Numbered from the stretch's first letter, positions 8,586 to 17,480 are shown. The stretch: 46,688 nucleotides of DNA from an uncultured Hyphomicrobiales bacterium (GCA_903842455.1 CAIMLX010000128.1:1-46688); one strand, 5' to 3'. The notes: generated by a model from the letters alone, not told the origin. A program made the numbers and translations.

Positions 8586-9770
8586 ATGTTTGAGACGCTC
8601 AAGAAGGCCACGCTCGACAAGATTTTCGTGCTGATGGCCGAGTACGCCGCCGATCCCCGCAACGGCAAGATCGACCTCGGCGTGGGCGTCTACAAGGACC
8701 CTGGCAACAACACCCCGATCATGACCTCGGTGAAGAAGGCCGAGCAGCGCATCCTCGATGGCGCCAAGACCAAGACCTACAAGGGCGTCGTCGGCAACAA
8801 GGAGTTCTCCTCGGCCATCGTCGACCTGGCGCTGGGTGGCGTCGTCGACAAGTCGCGCATCCGCACCGTGAACGGCGCTGGCGGCACCGGCGCGCTGATG
8901 ATCCTGCTGCAGGTGCTCGGCCGGGCCCGTCCGGGTGGCCGCATCTTCATCTCCGACCCGACCTGGCCGAACCACATTCCGCTCGCCGAGAATGCCGGCC
9001 TCGCGGTCAACTACTACCCGTACTTCGACCCCAAGACCCGCGCCGTCGATTTCGACGCGATGATGAAAACGCTCGACGGGCTCACCAGCCACGACATCGT
9101 GCTGTTGCACGGCTGCTGCCACAACCCGACCGGCGCCAACCTGACCACGGCGCAGTGGGACATCGTGGTCGAGAGTCTGAAGCGCACCGGCGCCTTCCCG
9201 CTGGTCGATCTCGCCTATCTCGGCTTCGGCGACGGCATCGAGGCCGACGCCTATGGGGTTCGCAAGGTGGCGTCCTCGGTACCGGAGTCGCTGATCGCCT
9301 TCTCGGCATCGAAGAATTTTGGCCTCTACCGTGAGCGTGCCGGCGTCGCCATCGCCATTGCGGCAGACAGCGAGACTGCCGACGTGGTCTCGTCGCAGAT
9401 GCAGAACATCATCCGCGGCACCATCAGCCAGACCCCCGACCACGGCGCCGAAATCGTCCGCGTCATCCTCGAGGACAAGGAGCTGCGCGCCGAGTGGGAG
9501 GCCGAGCTGACCATGATGCGCGAGCGCATGCAGCGCCTGCGCGTCAAGCTTGCCGACGCCATCCGCCAGCGCTCGAACTCGAAGGATTTCGACTTCATCG
9601 CCGAGCATTCCGGCATGTTCTCGCTGCTCGGCCTGCCCGAGGACGTCGTTACGAAACTGAAGCTCGACGATGCGATCTACATGATCAACGACAGCCGCAT
9701 CAACGTCGCCGGCATCCCCGAGGATCGCGTCGGCGAACTGGCCGACAAGCTGCTCGCCGCCATCCGCTGA
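8586..9770 (+). CDS. Class I aromatic/aspartate aminotransferase
   Basis: A 394-residue PLP enzyme of the AspC/TyrB (I-alpha) subgroup. Visible marks are IDLGVGVYKD near the N-terminus, the glycine-rich VNGAGGTGAL phosphate region, the NPTGANLT turn, DLAYLGFGDG (Asp contacting the pyridine nitrogen), the Schiff-base Lys in SASKNFGLYRER and the substrate-carboxylate Arg in NDSRINVAGI. It transfers amino groups between aspartate or aromatic amino acids and 2-oxoglutarate. It is cytoplasmic and probably a homodimer. The RBS before ATG 8586 is weak (GGAAA). Which amino acid is preferred cannot be read from the sequence. Confidence 0.94.
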   Translation: MFETLKKATLDKIFVLMAEYAADPRNGKIDLGVGVYKDPGNNTPIMTSVKKAEQRILDGAKTKTYKGVVGNKEFSSAIVDLALGGVVDKSRIRTVNGAGGTGALMILLQVLGRARPGGRIFISDPTWPNHIPLAENAGLAVNYYPYFDPKTRAVDFDAMMKTLDGLTSHDIVLLHGCCHNPTGANLTTAQWDIVVESLKRTGAFPLVDLAYLGFGDGIEADAYGVRKVASSVPESLIAFSASKNFGLYRERAGVAIAIAADSETADVVSSQMQNIIRGTISQTPDHGAEIVRVILEDKELRAEWEAELTMMRERMQRLRVKLADAIRQRSNSKDFDFIAEHSGMFSLLGLPEDVVTKLKLDDAIYMINDSRINVAGIPEDRVGELADKLLAAIR

Positions 9771-9854
9771 TCCTTCAGTACAGCCCCGCTTGAAGCCGGC
9801 CCCAAAGGGCTTAGGTTAGGGGCACAAAGCCAGTTTCCGTTGGAGGGGACAAAG

Positions 9855-10508
9855 ATGAAGTTCTTCGCAGATACCGCCGAGATCGAGGACATCAAGAAGC
9901 TGCAGGAGAGCGGGCTCCTCGATGGCATCACCACCAATCCCTCGCTGATCGCGAAATCCGGCCGTGACTTCAAGGAAGTCATCCAGGAGATCTGCGGTAT
10001 CGTCCCCGGCCCGGTTTCCGCCGAAGTCGCCTCCACCGATTTCGAAACCATCATGAAGGAAGCCCACGTCCTGCGTAAGCTCGCGGACAACGTGGTGGTG
10101 AAGCTGCCGCTCACCGTCGACGGCCTCAAGGCGTGCAAGATCCTCACCGGCGAAGGCACCAAGACCAACGTCACGCTCTGCTTTTCGGCCAACCAGGCGC
10201 TGCTCGCCGCCAAGGTCGGCGCTACCTATATCTCGCCCTTCATCGGCCGCCTCGACGACATCAACCTCGAAGGCATGCAGCTGATCCGCGACATCCGCCA
10301 GATCTACGACAACTACGCCTTCTCGACCGAAATCCTCGCGGCCTCCATCCGCACGCCCAACCACATCACCGAAGCCGCGCTGGCCGGTGCCGACGTCGCC
10401 ACCATCCCGCCGGCGGTGATCTACAAGCTCGCCGACCACCCGCTGACCAAGTCGGGCCTCGAGCAGTTCGTGAAGGACTGGAAGGGCACCGGCCAGAGCA
10501 TTCTCTGA
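9855..10508 (+). CDS. tal: Transaldolase (small, FSA/TalC type)
   Basis: A 217-residue TIM-barrel aldolase starting [16 protein letters not shown], with GGAGGGG upstream. Family signature parts are [14 protein letters not shown], the Schiff-base Lys in [28 protein letters not shown] and SPFIGRLDD. Length fits the 210-230-residue transaldolase subfamily, which moves dihydroxyacetone units between sedoheptulose-7-P and glyceraldehyde-3-P in the non-oxidative pentose phosphate pathway; some members are instead fructose-6-phosphate aldolases. The gene stands alone between the aminotransferase gene and a palindromic repeat. Confidence 0.94.
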   Translation: MKFFADTAEIEDIKKLQESGLLDGITTNPSLIAKSGRDFKEVIQEICGIVPGPVSAEVASTDFETIMKEAHVLRKLADNVVVKLPLTVDGLKACKILTGEGTKTNVTLCFSANQALLAAKVGATYISPFIGRLDDINLEGMQLIRDIRQIYDNYAFSTEILAASIRTPNHITEAALAGADVATIPPAVIYKLADHPLTKSGLEQFVKDWKGTGQSIL

Positions 10509-10541
10509 GCTGGCAGGGTGTCAAGGCAAGGGGCGGCGCTT

Positions 10542-10683
10542 GTTGCTCCCCCCTCCACCGCCTTCGGCGGTCCCCCTCCCCCGTAAACGGGAGAGGATGG
10601 CGTTCAGTCCACCCCGCGGCCAACATCGATCCTTCTCACGCTCGCGGGGGAAGGTGCCCGGCAGGGCGGAAGGGGGGAGCAAC
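10542..10683. repeat. 142-bp palindromic intergenic element
   Basis: The ends are 12-bp inverted repeats (GTTGCTCCCCCC at 10542-10553, GGGGGGAGCAAC at 10672-10683). Internal stems include CCGCCTTCGGCGG near 10557. Length and nested design match the 4431-4574 element although the sequence differs. It fills the gap between transaldolase and the Mrp-type gene. Confidence 0.75.
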
Positions 10684-10714
10684 ACGCTCCACCCGCGACA
10701 ACGGACCCGACCCA

Positions 10715-11794
10715 ATGGCCAATGAATCCATCGCCGCTGCAGTCCGCACCGCGCTGAACGCCGTCGAAATCCCCGGCGGCGGGGCGCTTGCCGGCTATGG
10801 CGGGCTCAGCGAAATCATCGTCACGACCGGCGCCGTCGCCTTCGCCATCTCGGTGGCTCCCGGCATGGAGGCCGCCTTCGGCCCCGCCCGCGTTGCCGCA
10901 CAGGCCGCAGCAGAACGCGTCGCCGAAGGCCGCAAGGTGATGGTGTCGCTCACCTCCGACCGCAACCAGGCCGCCACCGGCCAGGCCAAGGCGCAGGGGC
11001 GCCCTGGCCCTGCCCCGCGTGAAGCCGTCCCCGGCATCCGCCACATCATCGCAGTCGGCTCGGGCAAGGGCGGCGTCGGCAAGTCGACCGTCGCGGTGAA
11101 CCTTGCCCTCAGCTTTGCGGCCGAGGGCCTCCGCACCGGCATTCTCGATGCCGATCTTTATGGCCCGTCGATCCCGAAACTGCTCGGCCTCGAGGGCAAG
11201 CCGGCCGTCCGCGCCGATGGCATCTTCTCGCCGCACGAAGCCTATGGCCTCAAGGCGATGTCGATCGGCTCGATGCTGACCGCCAACCAGGCGGTGGTGT
11301 GGCGCGGCCCGATGGCCACCTCGGCGCTGCGCCAGCTGCTGCGCGAGAGCGACTGGGGTGACCTCGACGTGCTCGTCGTCGACCTGCCGCCGGGCACCGG
11401 CGACATCCAGATCTCGCTGGTCCAGCAGGTGCCGCTGCTCGGCGCGGTCATCGTCTCGACCCCGCAGGATCTGGCGCTGATCGATGCGAAAAAGGCGATG
11501 GACATGCTGCTGCGCACCGAGGTGCCCATACTCGGCCTCGTCGAGAACATGAGCTATTTCGTCGCCCCCGATACCGGCACACGCTACGACATTTTCGGCC
11601 ATGGTGGGGCGCGGCAGGCGGCGGACACTTTCGACATCCCGTTCCTCGGGGAGATTCCGCTAGTCATGTCGATCCGCGAAACCTCCGATGCCGGCAGGCC
11701 GGTCGTTGCCACCCGTCCCGACGGCCCCGAGGCCCAGGCCTTCCGCGCCATCGCAAAAAAGCTGATCGCCACCGTGCCGGCACTGAAGCGCTGA
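10715..11794 (+). CDS. Mrp/ApbC/NBP35-type iron-sulfur carrier ATPase
   Basis: A 359-residue P-loop protein of the Mrp family, which loads or transfers Fe-S clusters to apoproteins. It has an N-terminal MIP18/DUF59-like segment (residues about 1-85), a low-complexity linker, then the ATPase with deviant Walker A GSGKGGVGKSTVAVNLAL, DADLYGPSIPKLLG, VVDLPPGTGDIQISLVQQ and VENMSYFVAPDTGTRYDIFG. The last region lacks the CxxC motif seen in ApbC of enterobacteria; no Cys pair is visible, which is common in alphaproteobacterial relatives as far as I recall. Its TGA overlaps the ATG of the GNAT gene (TGATG). The RBS of ATG 10715 is weak, so the start is less certain. Confidence 0.92.
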   Translation: MANESIAAAVRTALNAVEIPGGGALAGYGGLSEIIVTTGAVAFAISVAPGMEAAFGPARVAAQAAAERVAEGRKVMVSLTSDRNQAATGQAKAQGRPGPAPREAVPGIRHIIAVGSGKGGVGKSTVAVNLALSFAAEGLRTGILDADLYGPSIPKLLGLEGKPAVRADGIFSPHEAYGLKAMSIGSMLTANQAVVWRGPMATSALRQLLRESDWGDLDVLVVDLPPGTGDIQISLVQQVPLLGAVIVSTPQDLALIDAKKAMDMLLRTEVPILGLVENMSYFVAPDTGTRYDIFGHGGARQAADTFDIPFLGEIPLVMSIRETSDAGRPVVATRPDGPEAQAFRAIAKKLIATVPALKR

Positions 11795-12219
11795 TGCGCG
11801 AGATCCGCCTCGCGACGCCCGCCGAGATCGACGCCGTCATCGGCATCGCCCCGGCCGGCCGCGAGCGTCAGGAGGCCATCGCCGAGTGGGTGCAGGCGGG
11901 CCAGTGCCACGTGCTCTGGCAGGATGGCATGGCGGCAGGCTACACCGCCTTCACCCGCAGCTTTTTCCGATCGGCTTTCATCGAAATGCTGGTGGTTTCG
12001 CCGCTGACCCGCCGCCAGGGCATCGGACGGACGCTCGTGGAGCACTGCATCGGCCTCGTGCCGGCCGACGAGAAGCTCTGGACCTCGACCAACGAGTCCA
12101 ACACCCCGATGCGGGCCCTGCTGCCGCAACTGGGCTTCGTCTACACCGGCCAGTTCGCCGGCCTCGACGAGGGCGATCCGGAGCGCATCTACCTGCGCTG
12201 GTCCGGCCTGCCGGACTGA
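11794..12219 (+). CDS. GNAT family N-acetyltransferase
   Basis: A 141-residue acetyltransferase. The acetyl-CoA pyrophosphate loop is VVSPLTRRQGIGRTLVEH (R/Q-x-x-G-x-G/A type), followed by a strand with STNESNTPMRALLPQLGFVYTG, the usual motif B. The start codon overlaps the stop of the Mrp-type gene, so the pair is translationally coupled. Substrate unknown; the coupling is operonic and does not prove a role in Fe-S assembly. Confidence 0.88.
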   Translation: MREIRLATPAEIDAVIGIAPAGRERQEAIAEWVQAGQCHVLWQDGMAAGYTAFTRSFFRSAFIEMLVVSPLTRRQGIGRTLVEHCIGLVPADEKLWTSTNESNTPMRALLPQLGFVYTGQFAGLDEGDPERIYLRWSGLPD

Positions 12220-12252
12220 TCACCCCGGCGTGACATACCTTCGTCACCTGTA

Positions 12253-12270
12253 TATGAAATCGATTGCATA
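12253..12270. promoter_or_regulatory. LacI-type operator upstream of GH1 gene
   Basis: TATGAAATCGATTGCATA is an 18-bp palindrome with a single mismatched pair (TATGnAATCGATTnCATA), centred on CG as in LacI/GalR-family operators. It begins 91 bases before the ATG of the beta-glucosidase and overlaps a possible -10 (TATATG, 12251-12256). An AglR-like sugar repressor encoded elsewhere is the natural candidate. Confidence 0.6.
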
Positions 12271-12343
12271 ACGCTGGGGCGTCGAGAATCGGCCTCCTGA
12301 ACCGACGACATGCGCGTCAACACGCCAAGCGAGGAGCGCCTCC

Positions 12344-13651
12344 ATGTTCACCACGACCCGCCACGACCTCGGCCCCAATTTCACCTTCGGCACCGCCACC
12401 GCCGCCTACCAGATCGAGGGTGGGCAGACCGATGGCCGCGGCTCCGCCATCTGGGATACGTTCGCCAAGACGCCCGGCAACGTGAAGCAGGCGCATGACG
12501 GCACCACCGCCACCGACCACTACAACCGCTGGCCCGAAGACCTCGACCTGATCCGCGACGGCGGCTTCGAAGCCTATCGCTTCTCGCTGAGCTGGCCGCG
12601 CCTCATTCCCAACGGCACCGGTGAAATCAACCAGGCTGGCCTCGATTTCTACGACCGGCTGATCGATGGCATGCTGGAGCGCGGCCTGAAACCGTTCGCC
12701 ACGCTCTACCACTGGGACCTGCCGAGCGCGCTGCAGGACAAGGGCGGCTGGATGAACCGCGACATCGCCGGATGGTTCGCCGACTACGCCGCGCTGGTCG
12801 CCCGAAACTTCGGCGATCGGCTGCACGCCACCGCGACCATCAACGAGCCGTGGTGCGTCGCCTGGCTCAGCCATTTCCTCGGCGTGCATGCGCCGGGATA
12901 CCGCGACGTCCGCGCCGCCGCCCGGGCCATGCACCATGTGCTCTACGCCCATGGCAGCGCCATCGACGCGTTGCGGGCCGAGGGGGCGAAGAACCTCGGC
13001 ATCGTGCTCAATCTCGAAAAGTCGGAGCCGCTGACCGACAAGCCCGAGGACCTCGCGGCCGCCAGCCTCGGCGACGCCATCTTCAACCGCTGGTACCTCG
13101 GCGGCGTGTTCAAGGGCGAGTATCCCGAGGAACTGACGGCGATCCTCGCGCCGTTCCTGCCTGAGGGATACGAGCGCGACATGGAGACCGTGTCCCGCCC
13201 GCTCGACTGGCTCGGCATCAACTACTACACGCGCGGCCTCTACAAGGCCGACCCCAGCCGCGCCCTCATCGGCATCGGCCAGGAAAAGGGGCCGCTCGAA
13301 AAGTCCGACCTCGGCTGGGAAATCTACCCGCAGGGCCTCGAAGACTTGCTGGTCCGCGTCAGCCGCGAATACACCAAGCTGCCGCTCTACATCACCGAGA
13401 CCGGCATGAGCGAAACCGACGACACCCGGCGGGTGAAGTTCTACGACGACCACCTTCAGGCAGTGGTGCGCGCGCAGGCCCAGGGCGCCGACGTGCGCGG
13501 CTTCTTTGCCTGGTCGCTGCTCGACAACTATGAGTGGGCCGAGGGCTACCAGAGCCGCTTCGGCATTGTCGAGGTCGACTACGAAACGCAGAAGCGGACG
13601 CCGAAAGGCAGCTACCGCGCCTTCCAGGGCATGCTGCACAACACGCGGTAG
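12344..13651 (+). CDS. GH1 beta-glucosidase
   Basis: A 435-residue family 1 glycoside hydrolase, cytoplasmic (no signal peptide), that hydrolyses beta-glucosides such as cellobiose. Start region FTFGTATAAYQIEGG is the GH1 N-terminal signature. Acid/base Glu is in TINEPWC and nucleophile Glu in YITETGMSE; the canonical ITENG reads ITETG here, and the following loop is shorter than usual. Other marks: GINYYTRG and the C-terminal aglycone motif FAWSLLDNYEWAEGY. GAGGAG lies upstream of the ATG. The palindrome at 12253-12270 suggests repression by a LacI-family regulator. It converges on the second GH13 gene 17 bases away; together they cover alpha and beta glucosides. Confidence 0.95.
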   Translation: MFTTTRHDLGPNFTFGTATAAYQIEGGQTDGRGSAIWDTFAKTPGNVKQAHDGTTATDHYNRWPEDLDLIRDGGFEAYRFSLSWPRLIPNGTGEINQAGLDFYDRLIDGMLERGLKPFATLYHWDLPSALQDKGGWMNRDIAGWFADYAALVARNFGDRLHATATINEPWCVAWLSHFLGVHAPGYRDVRAAARAMHHVLYAHGSAIDALRAEGAKNLGIVLNLEKSEPLTDKPEDLAAASLGDAIFNRWYLGGVFKGEYPEELTAILAPFLPEGYERDMETVSRPLDWLGINYYTRGLYKADPSRALIGIGQEKGPLEKSDLGWEIYPQGLEDLLVRVSREYTKLPLYITETGMSETDDTRRVKFYDDHLQAVVRAQAQGADVRGFFAWSLLDNYEWAEGYQSRFGIVEVDYETQKRTPKGSYRAFQGMLHNTR

Positions 13652-13668
13652 GGCAAAGGCGGGCGCGC

Positions 13669-15324
13669 CTACCTGGCGCGCCGGCCCCCGAACTTCGGCG
13701 TCACATCCCCGCTGGGCAGGAAGGCGAAGCCGTTCGCGGCAAGGGTCAGCTTGGACTTCTTCGCCTCGACACCCTGCGACATCGCCAGCGGTTCGACACC
13801 GTCTGCCCCGGCCAGGGTGACGGTGATCGGTTCGGCGGAGAGGTTGAACAGGCAGGTCATTGCCTCGTTGCTCGACTTGGAGCCAAAGCGGCGGAAGGCG
13901 AGCAGCGGTTCGGCGACCTTGAAGAACTCGATGTCGCCGTCGGTGAGCACTGGATGGGCTTTGCGGAAGGCGATCATCTGCCGGTAGAAATGCAGGGTCG
14001 AGGCCGGGTCGGCTTCCTGGTGGGCCACGTTGAGCATCGAGTGCTCCCGCTTGACCGGCAGCCAGGGTTTTCCCGACGAGAAGCCGTTTGGCGCCTCGCC
14101 CTCGTCCCAGGGCATCGGGGTGCGGCAGCCGTCGCGTCCTTTGTATTCGGGCCAGAAGCGGATGCCCGGCGGGTCGGTTAGCTCTTCGAACAGCAGGTCG
14201 GCTTCGGGCAGGCCGAGTTCTTCGCCCTGGTAGAGGCAGATCGAGCCCTTGAAGCTCAGCAGCATGGCAGCGGCCTGCCGTGACAGGGCCCGCTGATCGG
14301 CGGCGTAGGGCGACCAGCGCGAGACGTGGCGGTTGACGTCGTGGTTGGAGAAGGCCCAGCACGGCCAGCCGTTCGGGGCGTGGGCGAAAAACTTGCGCTG
14401 CTTTTCGCGGAAATGCTCGGCGGTGAATTCCTTGCCGAGCATATCGAAGGTGTAGGCCATGTGCAGCTTGTCGCCGCCGGAGGTGTATTCCTCCATCAGC
14501 TGCATGCCCTTGTGGCTGTCGCCGATCTCGCCGACCGTGGTGCGGTTCTCGAACTGGTCGAGGAGCGTGCGGATCCGCTTCAGGAACTCGACGTTCTCGG
14601 GCTGGCTCTTGCCGAAGCGGTGCTCCTGCATGTCGTAGGGATTGACGGCGTAAGGCAAATGCTTCGGGCGCTTGGCGGGCGGATTGTTCCGCAGCTGCTT
14701 GTCGTGGAAGTAGTAGTTGACGGTGTCGAGGCGGAAGCCGTCGACACCGCGCTCGAGCCAGAAGCGCAGCACGTCGAGCAGCGCGTCCTGCACTTCGGGG
14801 TTGTGGAAGTTGAGGTCCGGCTGGCTGCCGAGGAAGTTGTGGAAATAGTACTGGCCGCGGGAGGGGTTCCACTCCCAGGCGCGGCCGCCGAACACCGATG
14901 GCCAGTTGTTGGGCGGCGAGCCGTCCTTTTTCGGGTCGGCCCAGACATACCAGTCGGCGCGGGCGTTGTTGCGGCTGAGCTTGCTTTCGCGGAACCAGGG
15001 GTGCTGGTCGGAGGAATGCGAGATCACCTGGTCGATGATGACCTTGAGGCCGAGCGCGTGGGCGCGCTTGATGAGGTCGTCGAAGTCCTCGAGGCTGCCG
15101 AACAGGCGATCGACCTCCTTGTAGTCAGAGACGTCGTAGCCCATGTCGGCCTGGGGCGACTGGTTGATGGGACTGAGCCAGATGGCATCGACGCCGAGGC
15201 TGGCGATATGGTCGAGCCGCCGCATGATGCCGGGCAGGTCCCCTACCCCGTCGCCGTTCGTATCCTGAAACGAGCGCGGGTAGACCTGATAGATCACCGC
15301 GCCGCGCCACCACTCAGCCGTCAT
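13669..15324 (-). CDS. GH13 alpha-glucosidase (second paralogue)
   Basis: A 551-residue GH13 enzyme close in sequence along its whole length to the one at 1143-2831 (shared EWWRGAVIYQVYPRSFQD-type start, VISHSSDQHPWFRES, FHNFLGSQPDLNFHNP). Catalytic acids: Asp in GFRLDTVNYY, Glu in TVGEIGDS, Asp in FSNHDVNRH. The frame runs to 15351, but ATG 15324 has GGAG eight bases upstream and starts where homology starts. No signal peptide. A C-terminal beta domain ends in an Arg-rich tail. It converges with the GH1 gene. Sugar specificity remains open; two diverged copies suggest different alpha-glucoside preferences. Confidence 0.93.
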   Translation of the reverse strand: MTAEWWRGAVIYQVYPRSFQDTNGDGVGDLPGIMRRLDHIASLGVDAIWLSPINQSPQADMGYDVSDYKEVDRLFGSLEDFDDLIKRAHALGLKVIIDQVISHSSDQHPWFRESKLSRNNARADWYVWADPKKDGSPPNNWPSVFGGRAWEWNPSRGQYYFHNFLGSQPDLNFHNPEVQDALLDVLRFWLERGVDGFRLDTVNYYFHDKQLRNNPPAKRPKHLPYAVNPYDMQEHRFGKSQPENVEFLKRIRTLLDQFENRTTVGEIGDSHKGMQLMEEYTSGGDKLHMAYTFDMLGKEFTAEHFREKQRKFFAHAPNGWPCWAFSNHDVNRHVSRWSPYAADQRALSRQAAAMLLSFKGSICLYQGEELGLPEADLLFEELTDPPGIRFWPEYKGRDGCRTPMPWDEGEAPNGFSSGKPWLPVKREHSMLNVAHQEADPASTLHFYRQMIAFRKAHPVLTDGDIEFFKVAEPLLAFRRFGSKSSNEAMTCLFNLSAEPITVTLAGADGVEPLAMSQGVEAKKSKLTLAANGFAFLPSGDVTPKFGGRRAR

Positions 15325-15427
15325 TGCCGTCTCCGATTTGCCTCGCGCCAAGTGTTGCGGCGCGAGAGGAAGAAACGCAAATCCTTTGACAGCCGGACGG
15401 GTCCCAAGGATTTGTCGCAGCCCCGAC

Positions 15428-15508
15428 GTGTCATCCCTCGCAAGCAGGGACCCATGTCAACACCAGCGCAGATTTCGAGGTGGGTCCCCGCTTTCGCGGG
15501 GATGACAC
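15428..15508. repeat. 81-bp palindromic intergenic repeat
   Basis: Outer arms GTGTCATCCC (15428) and GGGATGACAC (ending 15508), inner arms GGGACCCAT and TGGGTCCC, plus a CCCCGCTTTCGCGGGG stem near 15486. It sits in the 228-base gap between the SDR (15553) and the GH13 start (15324), both on the minus strand, and I see no gene in that gap. Confidence 0.7.
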
Positions 15509-15552
15509 CGCAGTGGAACGTTGCTCGTCAGGTACCCGGTCGACGTTGAAGG

Positions 15553-16338
15553 CTAGACCTGCTCGTACGCCAGCGAGGGGAACTGGGTGGCGTATTTGCC
15601 GCCGGAGCAGTCGATGTGGGCGCCGGTGATGTACTGGGCGAGGTCGGAGGCGAGGAAGGCCAGGAGGTTGGCGACATCCTCGGGAGTGCCCCAGCGGCGC
15701 AGGGTGAGGGTGTCGAGCAGCTTTTCCTTGCGGTCGGGCGGTGCGTCGGCGAAGCGGTTCATCAGGGTCGGGACCATGCCGGGCGAGTAGCAGTTGACCG
15801 TGACGTCGTAGGGGCCGAGTTCGCCCGCCATGACGCGGGTGAAGCCGACGACGGCGTATTTCGAGCTCGCGTAGGCGGCGCTGCCGATCGAGGGGGTGAT
15901 GGCGGCGTAGGAGGCGGCATTAAGGATGCGGCCCCACTTCTGGCGCTTCATGATCGGCGCCACGGCCTGGCACATCAGGAAGGTGCCCTTGGTGTTGGTG
16001 TCGAAATTGGCGTCCCAGGTCTCCTCGGCGAGTTCGGTAACCTTGGCGCCCGAGGCGACGCCGGCATCGTTGACGAGGATATCGACGCGGCCGTACTTCG
16101 CCTCGATCTCGGCGACCGCGCTTGCCACCTGGTCCTTGTGGCGGACGTCGGCATTGACCTGCAGCCCGTCCCAGCCGGCCTTCTGCCACTCCGCGGTGGC
16201 ATCATCGAGCAGGTCCTGCTTGAAATCGATGATCGCGACCTTTGCCCCTTCCTGGGCGAAGGTGCGGGCGATGACGCGCCCGATGCCGCGGCCGCCGCCG
16301 GTGACGATGGCGACCTTGTCGTTGAGATTGATCTGCAT
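15553..16338 (-). CDS. SDR family oxidoreductase
   Basis: A 261-residue classical short-chain dehydrogenase. NAD(P)-binding motif TGGGRGIG at residues about 13-20, structural motif as NDAG (usually NNAG), catalytic Ser in LNAASYAA and Tyr/Lys in YASSK. The C-terminal GAHIDCSGGKY is the normal family end. The ATG at 16338 is chosen because AGGAGG stands just upstream. It is probably the second gene of an operon with the D-2-hydroxyacid dehydrogenase, 39 bases apart on the same strand. A sugar, polyol or hydroxy-acid substrate is likely, but not determinable. Confidence 0.9.
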   Translation of the reverse strand: MQINLNDKVAIVTGGGRGIGRVIARTFAQEGAKVAIIDFKQDLLDDATAEWQKAGWDGLQVNADVRHKDQVASAVAEIEAKYGRVDILVNDAGVASGAKVTELAEETWDANFDTNTKGTFLMCQAVAPIMKRQKWGRILNAASYAAITPSIGSAAYASSKYAVVGFTRVMAGELGPYDVTVNCYSPGMVPTLMNRFADAPPDRKEKLLDTLTLRRWGTPEDVANLLAFLASDLAQYITGAHIDCSGGKYATQFPSLAYEQV

Positions 16339-16377
16339 AGTTCCTCCTGAGGCCCTCTCCCGGGGGCGATCCAAATT

Positions 16378-17307
16378 CTAGACGACGGCGCTGATAAGCG
16401 GTTCGCCGGCGAAGTGGGCGACAAGGTTGGCGACGACGAGGTCGCCCATCTTGTTGCGCGTCTGGTGGGTGGCGCTGCCCTGGTGGGGCGAAAGCACGAC
16501 GTTGTCGAGGCCGAACAGCGCCTCGGGGACCGTCGGCTCGTTCTCGAACACGTCGAGCGCGGCGCCGCCGATCTTGCCCTGCTGCAGCATCTCGACCAGC
16601 ACGGGTTCGTCGACGAGCGTGCCGCGGCCCATGTTGACGAGGTAGCCCTCGGGGCCGAGCGCTTCGAGCACCTGGCGGTTGACGATCTTTTCGGTGGCCT
16701 TGCCGCCCGGCGCGATCAGCACCAGCCAGTCGACGTCGCGGGCCATGTCGGCGAGGTTGTCGTAGTAGATGTAGGGCTCATCGGGCTGGCGGCTGCGGCC
16801 GTGATAGACGACGCGCATCTTCATGGCCTGGAGGCGGACGGCGATCTCCTTGCCGATGCGGCCAAGGCCGAGGATGCCGACGGTCTTGGCGTTGAGCTCG
16901 ACCTGCAGGGGGTAGCTGCCCTTCAGCCACTTGCCATCCCGCACGAAGCGGTCGGACTGCGGAATCTTTCGGGCTAGCGCGATCATCAGGCCGACGGTGA
17001 TCTCGGCCATGGCGTCGTTCAGCACGTTGGGGGTGTTGGTGACGCGGATGCCGCGCGTCTTGGCCGCCTTGGTGTCGATCGAGTCATAGCCGACGCCGAA
17101 ATTGGCGATCATCTCGAGCTTGGGGAGCTTGTCCATCAGCCCGGCGTTGACATTGCCGCCGGCGATGGCGCGGAGGCGCGGCGCGAGTTCGGCGATCAGC
17201 GCGTCCTTGTCGGCCGCCTCGTGCAGCTTGTGCACGGTGAAGCGCTCGGCAAGCGCCTTCTCGCAGCGGTCGAGCAGCTTGTGCGTCTGCAGGATTTCAT
17301 CGGCCAT
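16378..17307 (-). CDS. D-2-hydroxyacid dehydrogenase (hydroxypyruvate/glyoxylate reductase-like)
   Basis: A 309-residue NAD(P)-dependent 2-hydroxyacid dehydrogenase. The dinucleotide motif is GLGRIGKEIAVRLQAM; the catalytic Arg, Glu and His lie in LVNMGRGTLVDE, VFENEPTVPEALF and VVLSPHQGSATHQTR. An N-terminal substrate domain precedes with IANFGVGYDSID. Such enzymes reduce hydroxypyruvate, glyoxylate or other 2-ketoacids. The frame is open upstream to 17490, but MADEILQTHKLLDR is the natural N-terminus. It is divergent from the ATP-grasp gene and heads a likely two-gene operon with the downstream SDR. Confidence 0.9.
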   Translation of the reverse strand: MADEILQTHKLLDRCEKALAERFTVHKLHEAADKDALIAELAPRLRAIAGGNVNAGLMDKLPKLEMIANFGVGYDSIDTKAAKTRGIRVTNTPNVLNDAMAEITVGLMIALARKIPQSDRFVRDGKWLKGSYPLQVELNAKTVGILGLGRIGKEIAVRLQAMKMRVVYHGRSRQPDEPYIYYDNLADMARDVDWLVLIAPGGKATEKIVNRQVLEALGPEGYLVNMGRGTLVDEPVLVEMLQQGKIGGAALDVFENEPTVPEALFGLDNVVLSPHQGSATHQTRNKMGDLVVANLVAHFAGEPLISAVV

Positions 17308-17480
17308 TCGTTCCGTCCCTTTTGCTTGCGCGCCTTTGTAGGGGGAATCGCGCGAGGGGTGAAGGCGACATTGGTCGGCAAACAAACATGGCCCGTGAAC
17401 GGAACTTGGCTTGTTCGGCACGCTTAAATGTGTAGCAATACTAGTGCAGTGGGTGGCCGCAGAGCCCGAAGCGGGAGTGA

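Noticed and set aside
12317-14872. 851-codon minus-strand frame across the GH1 and GH13 genes
   Set aside because: It joins fragments of two unrelated shadow readings (antisense GH1, shifted-frame GH13).
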